Of a stretch of DNA of 64,000 bases, positions 51,108-60,494 are shown in pieces (position 1 is the first letter of the stretch; each line of letters opens with the position of its first letter). Both the position numbers and the translations under genes were made by a program. The DNA comes from DATDIC01 sp963777625 (GTDB taxonomy: Bacteria; Pseudomonadota; Alphaproteobacteria; Acetobacterales; Acetobacteraceae), in assembly GCA_963777625.1 (NCBI GenBank), contig CAVZRO010000011.1, positions 62,001 to 126,000 of the forward strand, given 5' to 3'. The notes below the pieces were generated by a model, which did no database searches, had not been told where the DNA came from, and saw only the letters and a program-made list of their open reading frames with translations.

Positions 51108-52094
51108 TCCGGCGCGCCTTCGCTGCCGCGGCGCAGGCAGCTCACCACGTGCCCGGGGGCGGCCGTCACCGGCAGCGGCCGCAGCTGCCGGCAATCCGCG
51201 CCCGCTTCCGGGCAGCGCGGATGAAACCGGCAGCCGGACGGCGGATCGGCCAGATTCGGAATGCGGCCGGGAATTACCGGCAACACACGATGGCCGCGGT
51301 AGGAGCGGTCCGCCCGCGGCATGCTTTCCAGCAGCGCGCGCGTGTAGGGATGCAGCGGCGCACGGAAGATCGTGGCGGCGTCGGCGGTCTCGCAGACCGT
51401 GCCGGCATACATCACGCTGATCCGGTCGGCCATGCGCGCCACCACGCCCATGTCATGCGTCACCAGGATCATGGAGCTGCCGAGCCGCTGCTTCAGCTCC
51501 TGCAGCAGTTCCAGTATCTGCGCCTGGATGGTGGCATCCAGGTTGGTGGTCGGCTCATCGGCCAGCACCAGCGTCGGATGGCACAGCAACGCGCGGGCGA
51601 TGCACACCCGCTGCTTCATCCCGCCTGACAGCTCGTGCGGGAACTGGCGCATCCGGCGCGCCGCATCGGTGATGCCGACCAGCCGCAGCATCTCCTCCAC
51701 CTGGTCCGCCGCGGCACGGCGACGCAGTTTTTCGTGCCAGACCAGTATCTCCCCCAGTTGGGCGCCGATCGACAGGATCGGGTTGAGCGAATAGGCCGGG
51801 TTCTGAAACACCATCGCAATGCGCCGGCCGCGCAGCGCGGCCATGCTGCGCCGGATCCAGCCGCAGCAAATCCTTTCCATCGAAACCGACCGAGCCGGCA
51901 ACAATGCGCGCCGGCGGCGGCACCAGCCGCAGCACCGCGAGGCTGGACAGCGTCTTGCCGCTGCCGGATTCGCCGACCAGGCCCAGCGTCTGCTGCCGGC
52001 CGACCGCGAAATCCACTCCGTCGATCGCCCGCACGTCGCTGCCGCGCACCGGGAACTGCACCGCCAGCCCGCGCACATCCAGCAATGGTGTCAC
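51104..52094 (-). pseudogene. Dipeptide/oligopeptide ABC ATPase (DppD/OppD type), +1 frameshift
   Basis: Starting from GTG at 52094 the protein reads PLLDVRGLAVQFPVRGSDVR with Walker A GESGSGKTLSSLAVLRLVPP, then loses frame after LLRLDPAQ; in the neighbouring frame it continues MAALRGRRIAMVFQNPAYSL, signature LSGGMKQRVCIARALLCHPT, Walker B LVLADEPTTNLDATIQA and the OppD tail CRFHPRCPEAGADC. One extra base near 51845 explains the break; removing it gives 329 residues, the normal size. All motifs are intact, so the transporter is probably functional and the break a sequencing error. Both ends overlap neighbouring genes by four bases. Confidence 0.88.
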
Positions 52095-53038
52095 TGCTTC
52101 AGGCGCGGATTGAACGCGTCCGACAATCCGTCGGCCAGCAGGTTGAACCCGAGCACCGTCACGAAGATCGCCAGTCCCGGCGCCAGCACCGCCCAGGGCG
52201 CAACCTTCAGCACCTGGTAGTTGAAATAGAGCGACTGGCCCCAGCTCACGGTCTTCGGATCACCGAAACCCAGGAAGCTGATCATCGCCTCCGCCAAAAT
52301 TGCCCCGCCGATCCCGAGTGCCGCCACCACCACCAGCGACGGCAGCGCGTTCGGCAGGATATGGCGGAAGATGATATCGCGCGGACGCGCGCCGATGCAG
52401 CGCGCCGCTTCGACGAACTCCATCTGTTTCAGTCGCAGGAATTCCGCCCGCGCCAGCCGCGCCAGCGGCGGCCAGCCGAACAGGCCCAGCAGCACGATGA
52501 TCGCACCCAGGTTCAGGAACGGCACGCCTTCCAGCCTCGTGCCGATCACCACCACACCGAACAGCCGCACCACCGCCAGGATCACGATGAACACCGGGAT
52601 CACCAGAAAGAACTCGGTGGCGCGCATCAGCAACTCGTCGGTCGCGCCGCCCAGGTAGCCGGCAATCCCGCCCACCGCGACGCCGATGACCGAGGCGATC
52701 AGCATCGCCCCCAGCCCGACCATCAGAGCCGTCGGCACGCCATACAAAGTTCGTGTCAGCACGTCATAGCCGCTGCGGTCGGTGCCGAACCAGTGGGCAC
52801 TGCTCGGCGCCGCCTGCGCGCCGAAATGCAGCATCGCGGACTGGTCGTTCGGCGCATAGGGTGCAATCACCGGCGTCACCACCGCAACCACCACGACCAG
52901 TCCGACCAGCAGCAGGCCCAGCATCCCGGTACGGTTCCGGCGCAGCCGCCGCCAGCCCTGGCGCAAATTGCCCGGCCCGCGCGGCAATCGCCGGCGAGGC
53001 AGGGCGGTGACGATCCGATCGGCCTCCGCGCGGGTCAT
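52091..53038 (-). CDS. Dipeptide/oligopeptide ABC permease (DppC/OppC type)
   Basis: The 315-residue permease has an N-terminal cytoplasmic segment, a first transmembrane helix (GMLGLLLVGLVVVVAVVTPV), the periplasmic HWFGTDRSGYDVLTRTLYGV motif diagnostic of DppC, and the EAA loop FVEAARCIGARPRDIIFRHI. Six membrane helices are expected. Four-base overlaps with the DppB-like gene and the DppD-like gene show translational coupling. Confidence 0.94.
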   Translation of the reverse strand: MTRAEADRIVTALPRRRLPRGPGNLRQGWRRLRRNRTGMLGLLLVGLVVVVAVVTPVIAPYAPNDQSAMLHFGAQAAPSSAHWFGTDRSGYDVLTRTLYGVPTALMVGLGAMLIASVIGVAVGGIAGYLGGATDELLMRATEFFLVIPVFIVILAVVRLFGVVVIGTRLEGVPFLNLGAIIVLLGLFGWPPLARLARAEFLRLKQMEFVEAARCIGARPRDIIFRHILPNALPSLVVVAALGIGGAILAEAMISFLGFGDPKTVSWGQSLYFNYQVLKVAPWAVLAPGLAIFVTVLGFNLLADGLSDAFNPRLKQ

Positions 53039-54003
53039 TCCAGCCGGATCCGCGGATCGATCAGCACATAGGCAATGTCGGTCAGCAGCGTGAACAGCAC
53101 CAGCATCACCGTCACCACCAGCGTTTCGCCCATGATGACCGGATAATCCAGTTGCTGGATCGCGGTGATGTACAACAACCCCGCGCCGGGCCAGGTGAAC
53201 ACGGTCTCCGTCACCGGCGCGGTCGCCAGCATCAGCCCGAACAGGATGCCGAGATAGGTCAGCACGGGAATGATCGCGTTGCGCAACGCATGTCCGAACA
53301 CCACCCGTCGTTCCGGCAACCCGGACGCCCGCGCCGCCATGATGTAGTCGTGCCGCAGTACATCCACCATGTTGGCCCGCAACAGCAAGGTCAGCGTCGC
53401 GGTGTTGAACAGCGTCAGCATCGTCAGCGGCAGCACCATGTGCCACAGCCCGTCCGCGAACACGCTGCCCCACAGCGGCGTCAGCGTGGAATACGCGCCG
53501 TAGCTGGGGAAAACGCCGAGCCAGTATGCAAAGATCCAAATCAGCAGGATGCCCACCAGGAACCCGGGCAAGGAATGGCCCAGCAAGGCGCCGGTCATCA
53601 CGGTAAAATCCACCCGGGTGTACTGCCGCACCGCCGCCACCGCGGCGATGCCGACCGCCAGCGCCAGCCCGAGGAAAATCGCCGGTACCTGCAGCTTTAG
53701 CGTCTGCAGCCCGAACCCGACCAGCATCGGCCCGACCGGCTGGTTATAGGTTATACTGGTACCGAAATCACCGCGCGCGACGCTGCCCAGCCAGATGAAA
53801 TACCGCACCAGGATGCCGCGATCGAGGTGGTAATAGGCCTTCAGCCCGGCGATCGCCTGGTCGGTCACGCCAGGCCGGTCCGCCATCAGCATGTCGATCG
53901 GGCTGCCGATCGCGTTGATCAGGAAGAAAATGATGGCGCTGACGCCGAGCACCAGCACCAGCGCAAACACCAGCCGCCTCGCCATGTAGCGGATAACACC
54001 CAC
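53035..54003 (-). CDS. Dipeptide/oligopeptide ABC permease (DppB/OppB type)
   Basis: The 322-residue permease starts MGVIRYMARRLVFALVLVLG and has the DppB features LINAIGSPIDMLMADRPGVT, RGDFGTSITYNQPV, DYIMAARASGLPERRVVFGH (EAA loop) and ETVFTWPGAGLLYITAIQQL. It is the first gene of the four-gene transporter operon. No binding protein lies in the operon; the family-5 binding protein at 55951, on the other strand, is the nearest candidate. Confidence 0.94.
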   Translation of the reverse strand: MGVIRYMARRLVFALVLVLGVSAIIFFLINAIGSPIDMLMADRPGVTDQAIAGLKAYYHLDRGILVRYFIWLGSVARGDFGTSITYNQPVGPMLVGFGLQTLKLQVPAIFLGLALAVGIAAVAAVRQYTRVDFTVMTGALLGHSLPGFLVGILLIWIFAYWLGVFPSYGAYSTLTPLWGSVFADGLWHMVLPLTMLTLFNTATLTLLLRANMVDVLRHDYIMAARASGLPERRVVFGHALRNAIIPVLTYLGILFGLMLATAPVTETVFTWPGAGLLYITAIQQLDYPVIMGETLVVTVMLVLFTLLTDIAYVLIDPRIRLE

Positions 54004-54257
54004 GCATGAATGCTAAGGCGGTTTCCCGGTGACGGGAAGCGTCGCCGGGCTCGCCATCCCGTCATGGCCGGGCTCGCCCATCTCGTTGGCCGCTCGCTCA
54101 TCTCGTCATCGCCGGGCTTGTCCAGGCTTGTCCCGGTCATCCAGTCTTCGACGTTGCAAAGGAAAAAGACATACTGGCCGTTCCACGCGACGCACAGCTC
54201 AGGCACGGCAGCAAATCTGGCGAGCGCCGCCACGGTCCACCCCGGAGCCCCGCCAGG
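54004..54257. repeat. Intergenic region with inverted copies of the CCCGGCC repeat
   Basis: The stretch 54059-54150 contains CGTCATGGCCGGGCTCGCCC, CGTCATCGCCGGGCTTGTCC and AGGCTTGTCCCGGTCATCCA, which are reverse-oriented, degenerate copies of the dispersed hairpin family. No gene is seen between the dppB-like start and 54430. Confidence 0.65.
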
Positions 54258-54273
54258 TGTGAGCTATCTCACA
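54258..54273. promoter_or_regulatory. CRP-like operator palindrome
   Basis: TGTGAGCTATCTCACA is a perfect match to the CRP-family core TGTGA-N6-TCACA with an extra inner G/C pair. It lies 157 bp upstream of the first of three small membrane-protein genes and 255 bp upstream of the divergent dppB-like start. It may control either transcript. No regulator gene is nearby. Confidence 0.6.
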
Positions 54274-54429
54274 GGTGCCGCCGCAACAATTCCCTATCTT
54301 CCCACGCTCCAGGAAACAGGCGAGGCGAGCGATGCGTGCTTTGTGCACCAGACGACAGACGTATCGTTCACACGTACGGCGTCCGATGAGACGCGATCCG
54401 ACCGGTGTGGCGCGCAGGGGAACAACCAA

Positions 54430-54919
54430 ATGAACCCATGGCCGGAATTGCTGAACGCCGCGTTCCTGTTCCTGTGCTGCTCGATGTATTTCGGCACCGG
54501 CTGGTCGATGGGCCTGTTCTCGTTTCCGATCCGGCCGCAGGTCACCGTCGATAACTACTATCTGCTCTTCGTGCCGGAAGTAACCGCCGCCACCAAATTC
54601 TTCACCTGGATGACGATGGCGATGATGGCCAGCGCGGCCGGCATGATCTTCACCGAGTGGGGCACGGCGCTGCTTTGGGTGCCCCTGGTCGTGCTGGTCG
54701 CCATTGGGACCTCGACGCTGCTGACCGTCATCGTCATCCTGCCAATCAACGCGCGCATGGCCGCCGGCATCACCGACCCCGTCGAGTTGGGGCAGGTGCT
54801 GGACAAATGGGAGAGTTCTGAACTGGGTGCGGATCAGCCTGTGGTCCGTGTCCTGGCTGGCGATGATCGCCTGGTTCGTCGTCAAGGCGTGCGGCGTGGC
54901 CGCGGGTGGCCCGGCGTGA
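54430..54919 (+). pseudogene. DUF1772-like four-helix membrane protein, +1 frameshift
   Basis: The protein begins MNPWPELLNAAFLFLCCSMY and has four transmembrane helices; FFTWMTMAMMASAAGMIF and VPLVVLVAIGTSTLLTVIVI are helices 2 and 3. After LDKWES the frame is lost; with one base removed near 54815 it continues LNWVRISLWSVSWLAMIAWF and VVKACGVAAGGPA, giving 162 residues. The arrangement with INARMAAG and an LNWVR-like helix 4 resembles DUF1772 proteins, whose function is unknown. Without correction the frame runs into the next gene and would look like one fused protein. Its TGA overlaps the GTG start of the next gene. Confidence 0.7.
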
Positions 54920-55302
54920 GGCGCGATCTGTTGTTCTGGCTGGTGGTCGCGATCGGCGCGATCACGGTCGTGACCGGGTGCATCCAGATTCTCTGGCCGG
55001 CGCCTATCCTTGCCCTGCTGTCGGTCCAGCAATCCCCGGCTGCCCTGCATTTCTTCGGTCTGGTCGGCATGTTCATGGCGCTGTTCGGCGGCGCGCTTTT
55101 GGAGGCGCTGCTCGGCCGCCGATCAAGTCCGGTGGTGGTGCTGTGGGCGGGATTGCAGAAATTCGGCGCCGTCGCCGGGGTGGGGATCGGGGTGATGCAC
55201 GGGATTTTCGCGCCGCTGGCACTGATTGTGACATTGTTCGATTTCGTGTCAGGCGTGCTCATCATGGCCTATCTGCGCCGGCTCGGCCCACGCGCGAATT
55301 GA
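54916..55302 (+). CDS. Small four-helix membrane protein
   Basis: Starting at GTG 54916 (GTGA overlap with the preceding stop) the 128-residue protein has four transmembrane helices (LLFWLVVAIGAITVVTGCIQ, ALHFFGLVGMFMALFGGALL, FGAVAGVGIGVMHGIFAPLA, VTLFDFVSGVLIMAYL). I do not know its function. Translational coupling with the DUF1772-like gene suggests a shared membrane complex. Confidence 0.75.
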   Translation: MRRDLLFWLVVAIGAITVVTGCIQILWPAPILALLSVQQSPAALHFFGLVGMFMALFGGALLEALLGRRSSPVVVLWAGLQKFGAVAGVGIGVMHGIFAPLALIVTLFDFVSGVLIMAYLRRLGPRAN

Positions 55303-55382
55303 GCCAACGCGTCCGACGCTTCGTATATGCCCTCGATACGACCGTTTCAGAACGAACCCTCAGCCGAACCGGAGACGTCACG

Positions 55383-55829
55383 ATGCGTTCCTCGCCATCG
55401 ACCGCTTTCAGGCTGCTGAACGGGTTGGCCTTCTGGGGCTATGCCTTGTTCCTGATCTTCATCGGCGGCCTGCTCGGCCTGCTGGTGCCGCGATGGGCGC
55501 CGCTGCAGTTCGAGGTGTTCGCGAATGAAATCTTCCCGGCCCCTCTGGCACATCAGGTCATCGCCAGCACGCTGAACCAGTACCGCTACATGAAAAGCAT
55601 GGAGTTCGGTTTCGGCGTGTTCGCGGTGCTATTCCGCAGCCAAATCTACCAGTCACGCCGCATGAACCTGTACTTCCTCGGCATCATGCTGCTCGGCGCC
55701 CTGGAACGCACCCTCTCCATCCTGGTGGACGGTTGGCCCAACCCGGCCTATGTCGGCTTCACCATAATCGAGTTCGCGATCACCGCAGTCATTTTCGCCT
55801 ATTCACGAGCCACCGTCTCCACGCCGTAA
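55383..55829 (+). CDS. Small hypothetical membrane protein
   Basis: The 148-residue protein has four predicted transmembrane helices, starting LNGLAFWGYALFLIFIGGLL, with a polar loop FEVFANEIFPAPLAHQVIAS and a C-terminal helix FTIIEFAITAVIFAYSRA. No family is recognised. It lies 80 bp downstream of the previous membrane gene on the same strand and is probably part of the same three-gene unit. A short linker precedes the binding-protein gene. Confidence 0.72.
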   Translation: MRSSPSTAFRLLNGLAFWGYALFLIFIGGLLGLLVPRWAPLQFEVFANEIFPAPLAHQVIASTLNQYRYMKSMEFGFGVFAVLFRSQIYQSRRMNLYFLGIMLLGALERTLSILVDGWPNPAYVGFTIIEFAITAVIFAYSRATVSTP

Positions 55830-55950
55830 ATGCCTGCCGGCGTGCCGCTCGCCGGTACACGCGTCAACATGAGGCGGAAAGCGTTGCCGCGATCTTGACA
55901 ATCGGCCGCACCGCTGTTGCCCTCAATCGAAGCACAGGGAGATTGCGTTC

Positions 55951-57684
55951 ATGATCGATCGGCGCGGATTGATGAAGGCGACCGGCGGGCTGATGGCGCC
56001 GCTCGCGGCCCCGTCGATCATCGGCGCCGCGGATGCCGCGCCGCCATTGTTCAAGCTGTACATGATGATCCCCAACAACCAGCCGGCACGCATGATCTGG
56101 GGCACGCTGTGCGCGCAGCAGATCTCGAAGCTCGGGGTCGATGTGGTGTCCAGCTACGTGGATTTTCCCAGCATCATCGCCCGCCGCTCCCGCGGCACCG
56201 GCAAGACCTATCCGGAAGGCGGCTGGGATGCCTATCTTGAACGCTACTACTACGATTCCATCACCCCGCTGCCCAACTCCCTGTTCCGCAGCAACGAAAT
56301 CCCGCCGAACGGGCCAAACTACTATTACATATCCGATCCGGTGTTCGACCAGACGCTCGCCGACTATGCCAGCGCGGTCGATCCAAAGGCCCGCATGGAC
56401 GCCATCCATGCCTTTGAAAAACGCTGGTACGACATCGAGCCGATGACCATCCTGTTCTACCCGGAGGATGCCATCGCGGTGAACCCGAAGCTGTCCGGCT
56501 TCAATTCCACCACCTTCAACCCGGTGTTCTATCCGCGGCCGGAGAACTGGACCATCGAGGGACGCACCGGCAATGTCACCGCCGCCTTCGCAAGCTGGCA
56601 GCCGCCCGACGGCCTGATCCCCATGTACACCCAGGGCTACAACGATTCCAACGTGTTCGGCCCCGTCTACGACCGGCTGCTGGAATATGATTCATGGGAA
56701 AAGAAGCAACTGGTCCCAGCGCTGGCGGAAAGCGTCGAAAGCTCCGCCGACGGCAAGCACTGGGTCATCAAGCTGCGTCCCAACGTCACCTGGCACAGCG
56801 GCGAGCCGTTCACCGCCGCCGACGTGACCTTCACCTGGGACACCATGATGAACAAGGCCTACGCCAGCCCGCTGCAGGCCAACATTGAATCCGTGTTCGG
56901 CTCGTCCGCTGCCTACAAGGCCACTGGACCGCTCGAAGTCACCGTCGATCTGCCGAGCTATTCGATCCTGTTCCACGAATCCGTCCTCGGCACGTTCGCG
57001 ATCATGCCCAGGCACGCCTACCAGGACATCAAGCCGGAGGCGCTGCGCGGCCACATCGCCAACACCTGGCTGGGCACCTACGACGTAAAGACCTCCGCCG
57101 GGAAAACCTACACCGCGCATGGCGGCATCGGCACCGGCGCGTGGATTGCCGCCGGCTTCGACCCGATGCGCAAGGCGTACCGCTACACCAAGAACCCGAA
57201 CTACTGGAAACCCACCACCGGCAACGTCACCACCTATTTCGTCGTCAACATCCAGGGCACCGACGCCATCCTGAGTGCCCTCAAGGCCGGCGATATCGAC
57301 GCGCACGATCCGATGTACGACATCGGCTCCCTGCTGCCGACCATCGATCCGAAATGGGGCAAGATACTGCGCTTCGATTCCTACAAGTGGCAGCACGTCT
57401 GCTACAACATGCGCCATCCGGTGTTCGGCACCGGCACCGCGACACCGCTCGGCAAGCAGGACCCGTCGCGGGCCGCCGAGGCCGCCGCCTATGTGCGCAA
57501 AGCGTTCAGCCTGGCCACCCCGCGCGAGCAGATCGTCAAGGAAATCGCCAGCGGCCTCGGTCATCCGGGCACCGTGCCGATCGCCTGGTCGGCGCCGGAA
57601 TACGACCACGCCGCGCTGCCGCCGATCCCCTACGACCTGGATCAGGCACGCGGCTTCATGGTCAAGGCCGGGTACAGCTATTAA
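55951..57684 (+). CDS. Family-5 ABC substrate-binding protein with permuted domain order
   Basis: The 577-residue protein has a twin-arginine-like signal (MIDRRGLMKATGGLMAPLAA). Residues about 33-204 look like the normal C-terminal third of SBP_bac_5 proteins: LFKLYMMIPNNQPARMIWGT, GGWDAYLERYYYDSITPLPN, NYYYISDPVFDQTLADYASA and DIEPMTILFYPED. Residues about 208-577 look like the normal N-terminal and middle parts: FGPVYDRLLEYDSWEKKQLV, HSGEPFTAADVTFTWDTMMN, NPNYWKP and VRKAFSLATPREQIVKEIAS, ending at DLDQARGFMVKAGYSY, where the missing third would usually begin. This is a circular permutation in outline. It may serve the neighbouring dipeptide-type transporter. Confidence 0.85.
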   Translation: MIDRRGLMKATGGLMAPLAAPSIIGAADAAPPLFKLYMMIPNNQPARMIWGTLCAQQISKLGVDVVSSYVDFPSIIARRSRGTGKTYPEGGWDAYLERYYYDSITPLPNSLFRSNEIPPNGPNYYYISDPVFDQTLADYASAVDPKARMDAIHAFEKRWYDIEPMTILFYPEDAIAVNPKLSGFNSTTFNPVFYPRPENWTIEGRTGNVTAAFASWQPPDGLIPMYTQGYNDSNVFGPVYDRLLEYDSWEKKQLVPALAESVESSADGKHWVIKLRPNVTWHSGEPFTAADVTFTWDTMMNKAYASPLQANIESVFGSSAAYKATGPLEVTVDLPSYSILFHESVLGTFAIMPRHAYQDIKPEALRGHIANTWLGTYDVKTSAGKTYTAHGGIGTGAWIAAGFDPMRKAYRYTKNPNYWKPTTGNVTTYFVVNIQGTDAILSALKAGDIDAHDPMYDIGSLLPTIDPKWGKILRFDSYKWQHVCYNMRHPVFGTGTATPLGKQDPSRAAEAAAYVRKAFSLATPREQIVKEIASGLGHPGTVPIAWSAPEYDHAALPPIPYDLDQARGFMVKAGYSY

Positions 57685-57689
57685 GTCGC

Positions 57690-57962
57690 ATGTTCCGCAA
57701 GCTGCACGCCCCCCGCGCCACGGTGACCATCCTGGTGGATGACCGACGGCACGTCGTGGACGCCGCCGATACCGTCGCCGCGGCCCTGCTGGGCGCCGGC
57801 ATCATCCGGTTCCGCGCCAGCGCGGTAAAAGCCGCGCCGCGCGCGCCCTATTGCCTGATGGGCGCCTGCTTCGAATGCCTGGTCGAGATCGACGACCAGC
57901 CGCAGCGCCAGGCCTGCCTCATCCCCGTCGCCGAGGGCATGCGCATCCGGACCGGCGCATGA
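57690..57962 (+). CDS. Small [2Fe-2S] subunit of HcnA/opine-oxidase-type dehydrogenase
   Basis: The 90-residue protein is a ferredoxin-like subunit with three closely spaced cysteines in YCLMGACFECLVEIDD and a fourth in RQACLIP, as in HcnA and the gamma subunits of opine, D-hydroxyproline and sarcosine-type dehydrogenases. It transfers electrons from the flavin subunits. It starts six bases after the binding-protein stop and overlaps the next gene by four bases (ATGA). Confidence 0.9.
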   Translation: MFRKLHAPRATVTILVDDRRHVVDAADTVAAALLGAGIIRFRASAVKAAPRAPYCLMGACFECLVEIDDQPQRQACLIPVAEGMRIRTGA

Positions 57963-59372
57963 CCGCGTGCGATCTCGCGGTGGTCGGCGCGGGCCCCGCC
58001 GGCCTGGCTGCCGCCACCCTGGCCGCGAAGCTCGGCCTCGATACGCTGCTGCTGGACGAGCAACCTTCGCCCGGCGGCCAGATCTACCGGGATATCGAGG
58101 CGATCAACCGGCTGCGCCCGGACGATCTTGGCATCCTCGGCGACGAGTATAAGCGTGGCCTGGAACTCGCCGCCGCGTTCCGCGCCAGCGGCGCGCGCTA
58201 TGCGCCGGACAGCACGGTCTGGCATGTCGGGGCGGACGGCCGCCTCGGGGTGCTGAACAGTAGCGGCGCAAAGCTGATTGCCGCCCGGCGGATCATCCTC
58301 GCCACCGGCGCCATGGAACGCCCGGTCGCGATCCCCGGCTGGACCCTGCCCGGCGTCATCGGCGTGGGCGCCGCGCAGACTTTGCTGAAAGCCTCCGGCC
58401 AGGTGCCCGACGTGCCCACCGTGATTGCCGGCTCCGGACCGCTGACCTGGCTGGTCGCCTGCCAGCTCGCCCGCGCCGGCGCGCCGGTACAGGCGCTGCT
58501 CGTCACCACCCCCACCGACCGCGTGCGCGCCGGGCTGGGCGAGTTGCCCCGCGCGCTGCGGGCCGGACGCGAAATGCTGAAGGGCCTGGGCTGGATCCGC
58601 GAGGTCAGCGCGCGCGGCATCCGCATCGTCACCGGCGTGACCGCGCTGGCGATCGAGGGCACCGACCGCGCCGCCGCCGTCGCCTTCACCGCCGGCCGCG
58701 AAACCGGCCGCATCCCGGCCGGGCTGGTGCTGCTGCATGAAGGCGTGATCCCGCGCATCCACATGACCCTCGCGGTGCGCTGCCGCCACGTCTGGGACGA
58801 GGCGCAGCTCTGCTGGCACCCGCAAACCGACGCCTGGGGCGCCACCACCGCCGAGCACATCGCCGTGGCCGGCGACGGCGCGGGAATCCTGGGCGCCGCC
58901 GCCGCCGAACCGCTCGGCCGGCTGGCCGCGCTGGATGCCGCCTGCCGGCTCGGCCGCATCGACACCGCCCGCCGCGACCGCGAAGCCCAGCCCGAACGGG
59001 CGGAGCTGGCGCGCCACGCCCATGTGCGCCCCTTGCTCGACCGGCTGTTCCACCCGGTGCCGGAGCGGCTGGTGCCGACCGACGACGCCACCATCGTCTG
59101 CCGCTGCGAGGACGTCACGGTCGGCGAGCTGCGCGCCGCGGTGGCCGAGGGCGCCACCGACCCCAACCGCGCCAAGCTGCTGACCCGCTGCGGCATGGGC
59201 CCGTGCCAGGGCCGCATGTGCGGCCCCACGGTCGGCTGCGGTGATCGCGCGCGAACGCGGCGTGGCGGTGGAGGCGGTGGGCACCTGGCGCGTCCGCAGC
59301 CCGGTCCGCCCGCTGCCGCTGCTGGCCCTCGCCGCGCTGGAAGGCGGCCTGGACACGGAGCCGGACGAATGA
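57959..59372 (+). pseudogene. FAD/NAD(P)-binding subunit of HcnB/OoxA type with BFD-like Fe-S domain, +1 frameshift
   Basis: The protein starts MTACDLAVVGAGPAGLAAAT, the first FAD dinucleotide motif, followed by LLLDEQPSPGGQIYRDIEAI, a second nucleotide motif PTVIAGSGPLTWLVACQLAR and the BFD-like [2Fe-2S] region VCRCEDVTVGELRAAVAEGA with CGMGPCQGRMCGPTV. After CGPTV one extra base (near 59234) shifts the frame; without it the end reads AAVIARERGVAVEAVGTWRV and RSPVRPLPLLALAALEGGLD, giving 470 residues. The enzyme type oxidises C-N bonds (opines, D-hydroxyproline, glycine). The stop overlaps the next ATG. Confidence 0.87.
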
Positions 59373-60494
59373 GCGTGACCCGGGCCATCGTCATCGGCGG
59401 CGGGCTGCACGGCATGTCCACCGCGATCCATCTGCGGATGAAGGGGCTGCAGGTTACGCTGGTGGAGAAGAACACCACCGGCCGGCATGCCTCCAGCGTG
59501 AATGCGGGCGGGGTGCGGCAGCTTGCGCCGCGACGTGGCGGAGATTCCGCTGGCGGTTGCCGCGCTGGATCGCTGGAACGACCTGACGCCGCTGCTGGGG
59601 CATTACGCGAAGCTGTGCGGGTTCGTGCCCGGCGTGGGGCAGGTGGCGGTGGCGGAGGACGACGCCGATCTGCGCTGGATCGAGGCGCGGGCGGCGGAGG
59701 TGCGCGCTCTGGGCTGGTCGCATGAGGAGGTTATCGATCGCGCCGAGCTGCGCCGCCTGGTGCCGGCGCTGGCGGAGCATTGCGTCGGCGGGCTGATTTC
59801 GCGGCGGGACGGGCACGCCATTCCGTATTTGACCAGCCAGGCGTTCCGGCTGCGGGCGCTGGAGCTGGGTGTGGCGTTGCTGGAGGAGACGCGCGTCATC
59901 GGGCTGGCGCGCACGGCGGAGGGCTGGCGGGTGGAGACCTCCCGCGGGGGTCCGCTGGAGGGCGACGTGGTGGTGAATTGCGGCGGCGCCTGGGGCTGGC
60001 AGGTCGCCGCCATGGTCGGTGAAACGGTGCCGCGCATCGATTTCGCGCCGTCGATGATGGTGACGGCGCGCATGCCGCACTTCCTGGATCCGGTGGTGCT
60101 GGGGGTCGGGCGGAAGCTGTCGTTCAAGCAGTCGGAGGCCGGGACGGTGGTGATCGGCGGCGGCATCAACGGCACGCCGGACCTGGAGCAGGAGACGGCG
60201 GACCCCAGGCCCGAGAGCCTGCCGATCAGCGCGCGGACGGTGTGCGATCTGTTTCCGATCATGCGCAAGGCGGTGGTGATCCGCACCTGGGCCGGGCTGG
60301 AGGCGCGCATGCCGGACGAGATTCCGGTGATCGGGCCGAGCGCGGTGGCGCCGGGGTTGTTTCATGCGTTCGGGTTTTCCGGGCATGGGTTCGCGCTGGC
60401 GCCGATCGTCGGGTCGTTGCTGGCGGAACTGATCACGGAGGGGCGGAGTCCGCTGCCGATCGAGCCGTTCCGGGTGGACCGGTTCAATGGGTGA
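59369..60494 (+). pseudogene. FAD-dependent DAO-type catalytic subunit (HcnC/OoxB-like), +1 frameshift
   Basis: The gene starts MSVTRAIVIGGGLHGMSTAI, has LVEKNTTGRHASSVNAGGVR, then an extra base near 59522 shifts the frame; corrected, it continues QLRRDVAEIPLAVAALDRWN. The remainder is intact: DVVVNCGGAWGWQVAAMVGE, VVIGGGINGTPDLEQETADP and the C-terminal GLFHAFGFSGHGFALAPIVG. The restored 374-residue DAO-fold protein is the substrate-oxidising beta subunit of the heterotrimer encoded with the two preceding genes. Together with the neighbouring binding protein it points to catabolism of an imported amino-acid derivative. Confidence 0.87.

Noticed and set aside
54010..55302. A single 430-residue membrane protein
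   Set aside because: The frame joins upstream repeat DNA, a DUF1772-like protein and a second membrane protein only because of one extra base near 54815. Correcting it gives two normal genes with a GTGA overlap.
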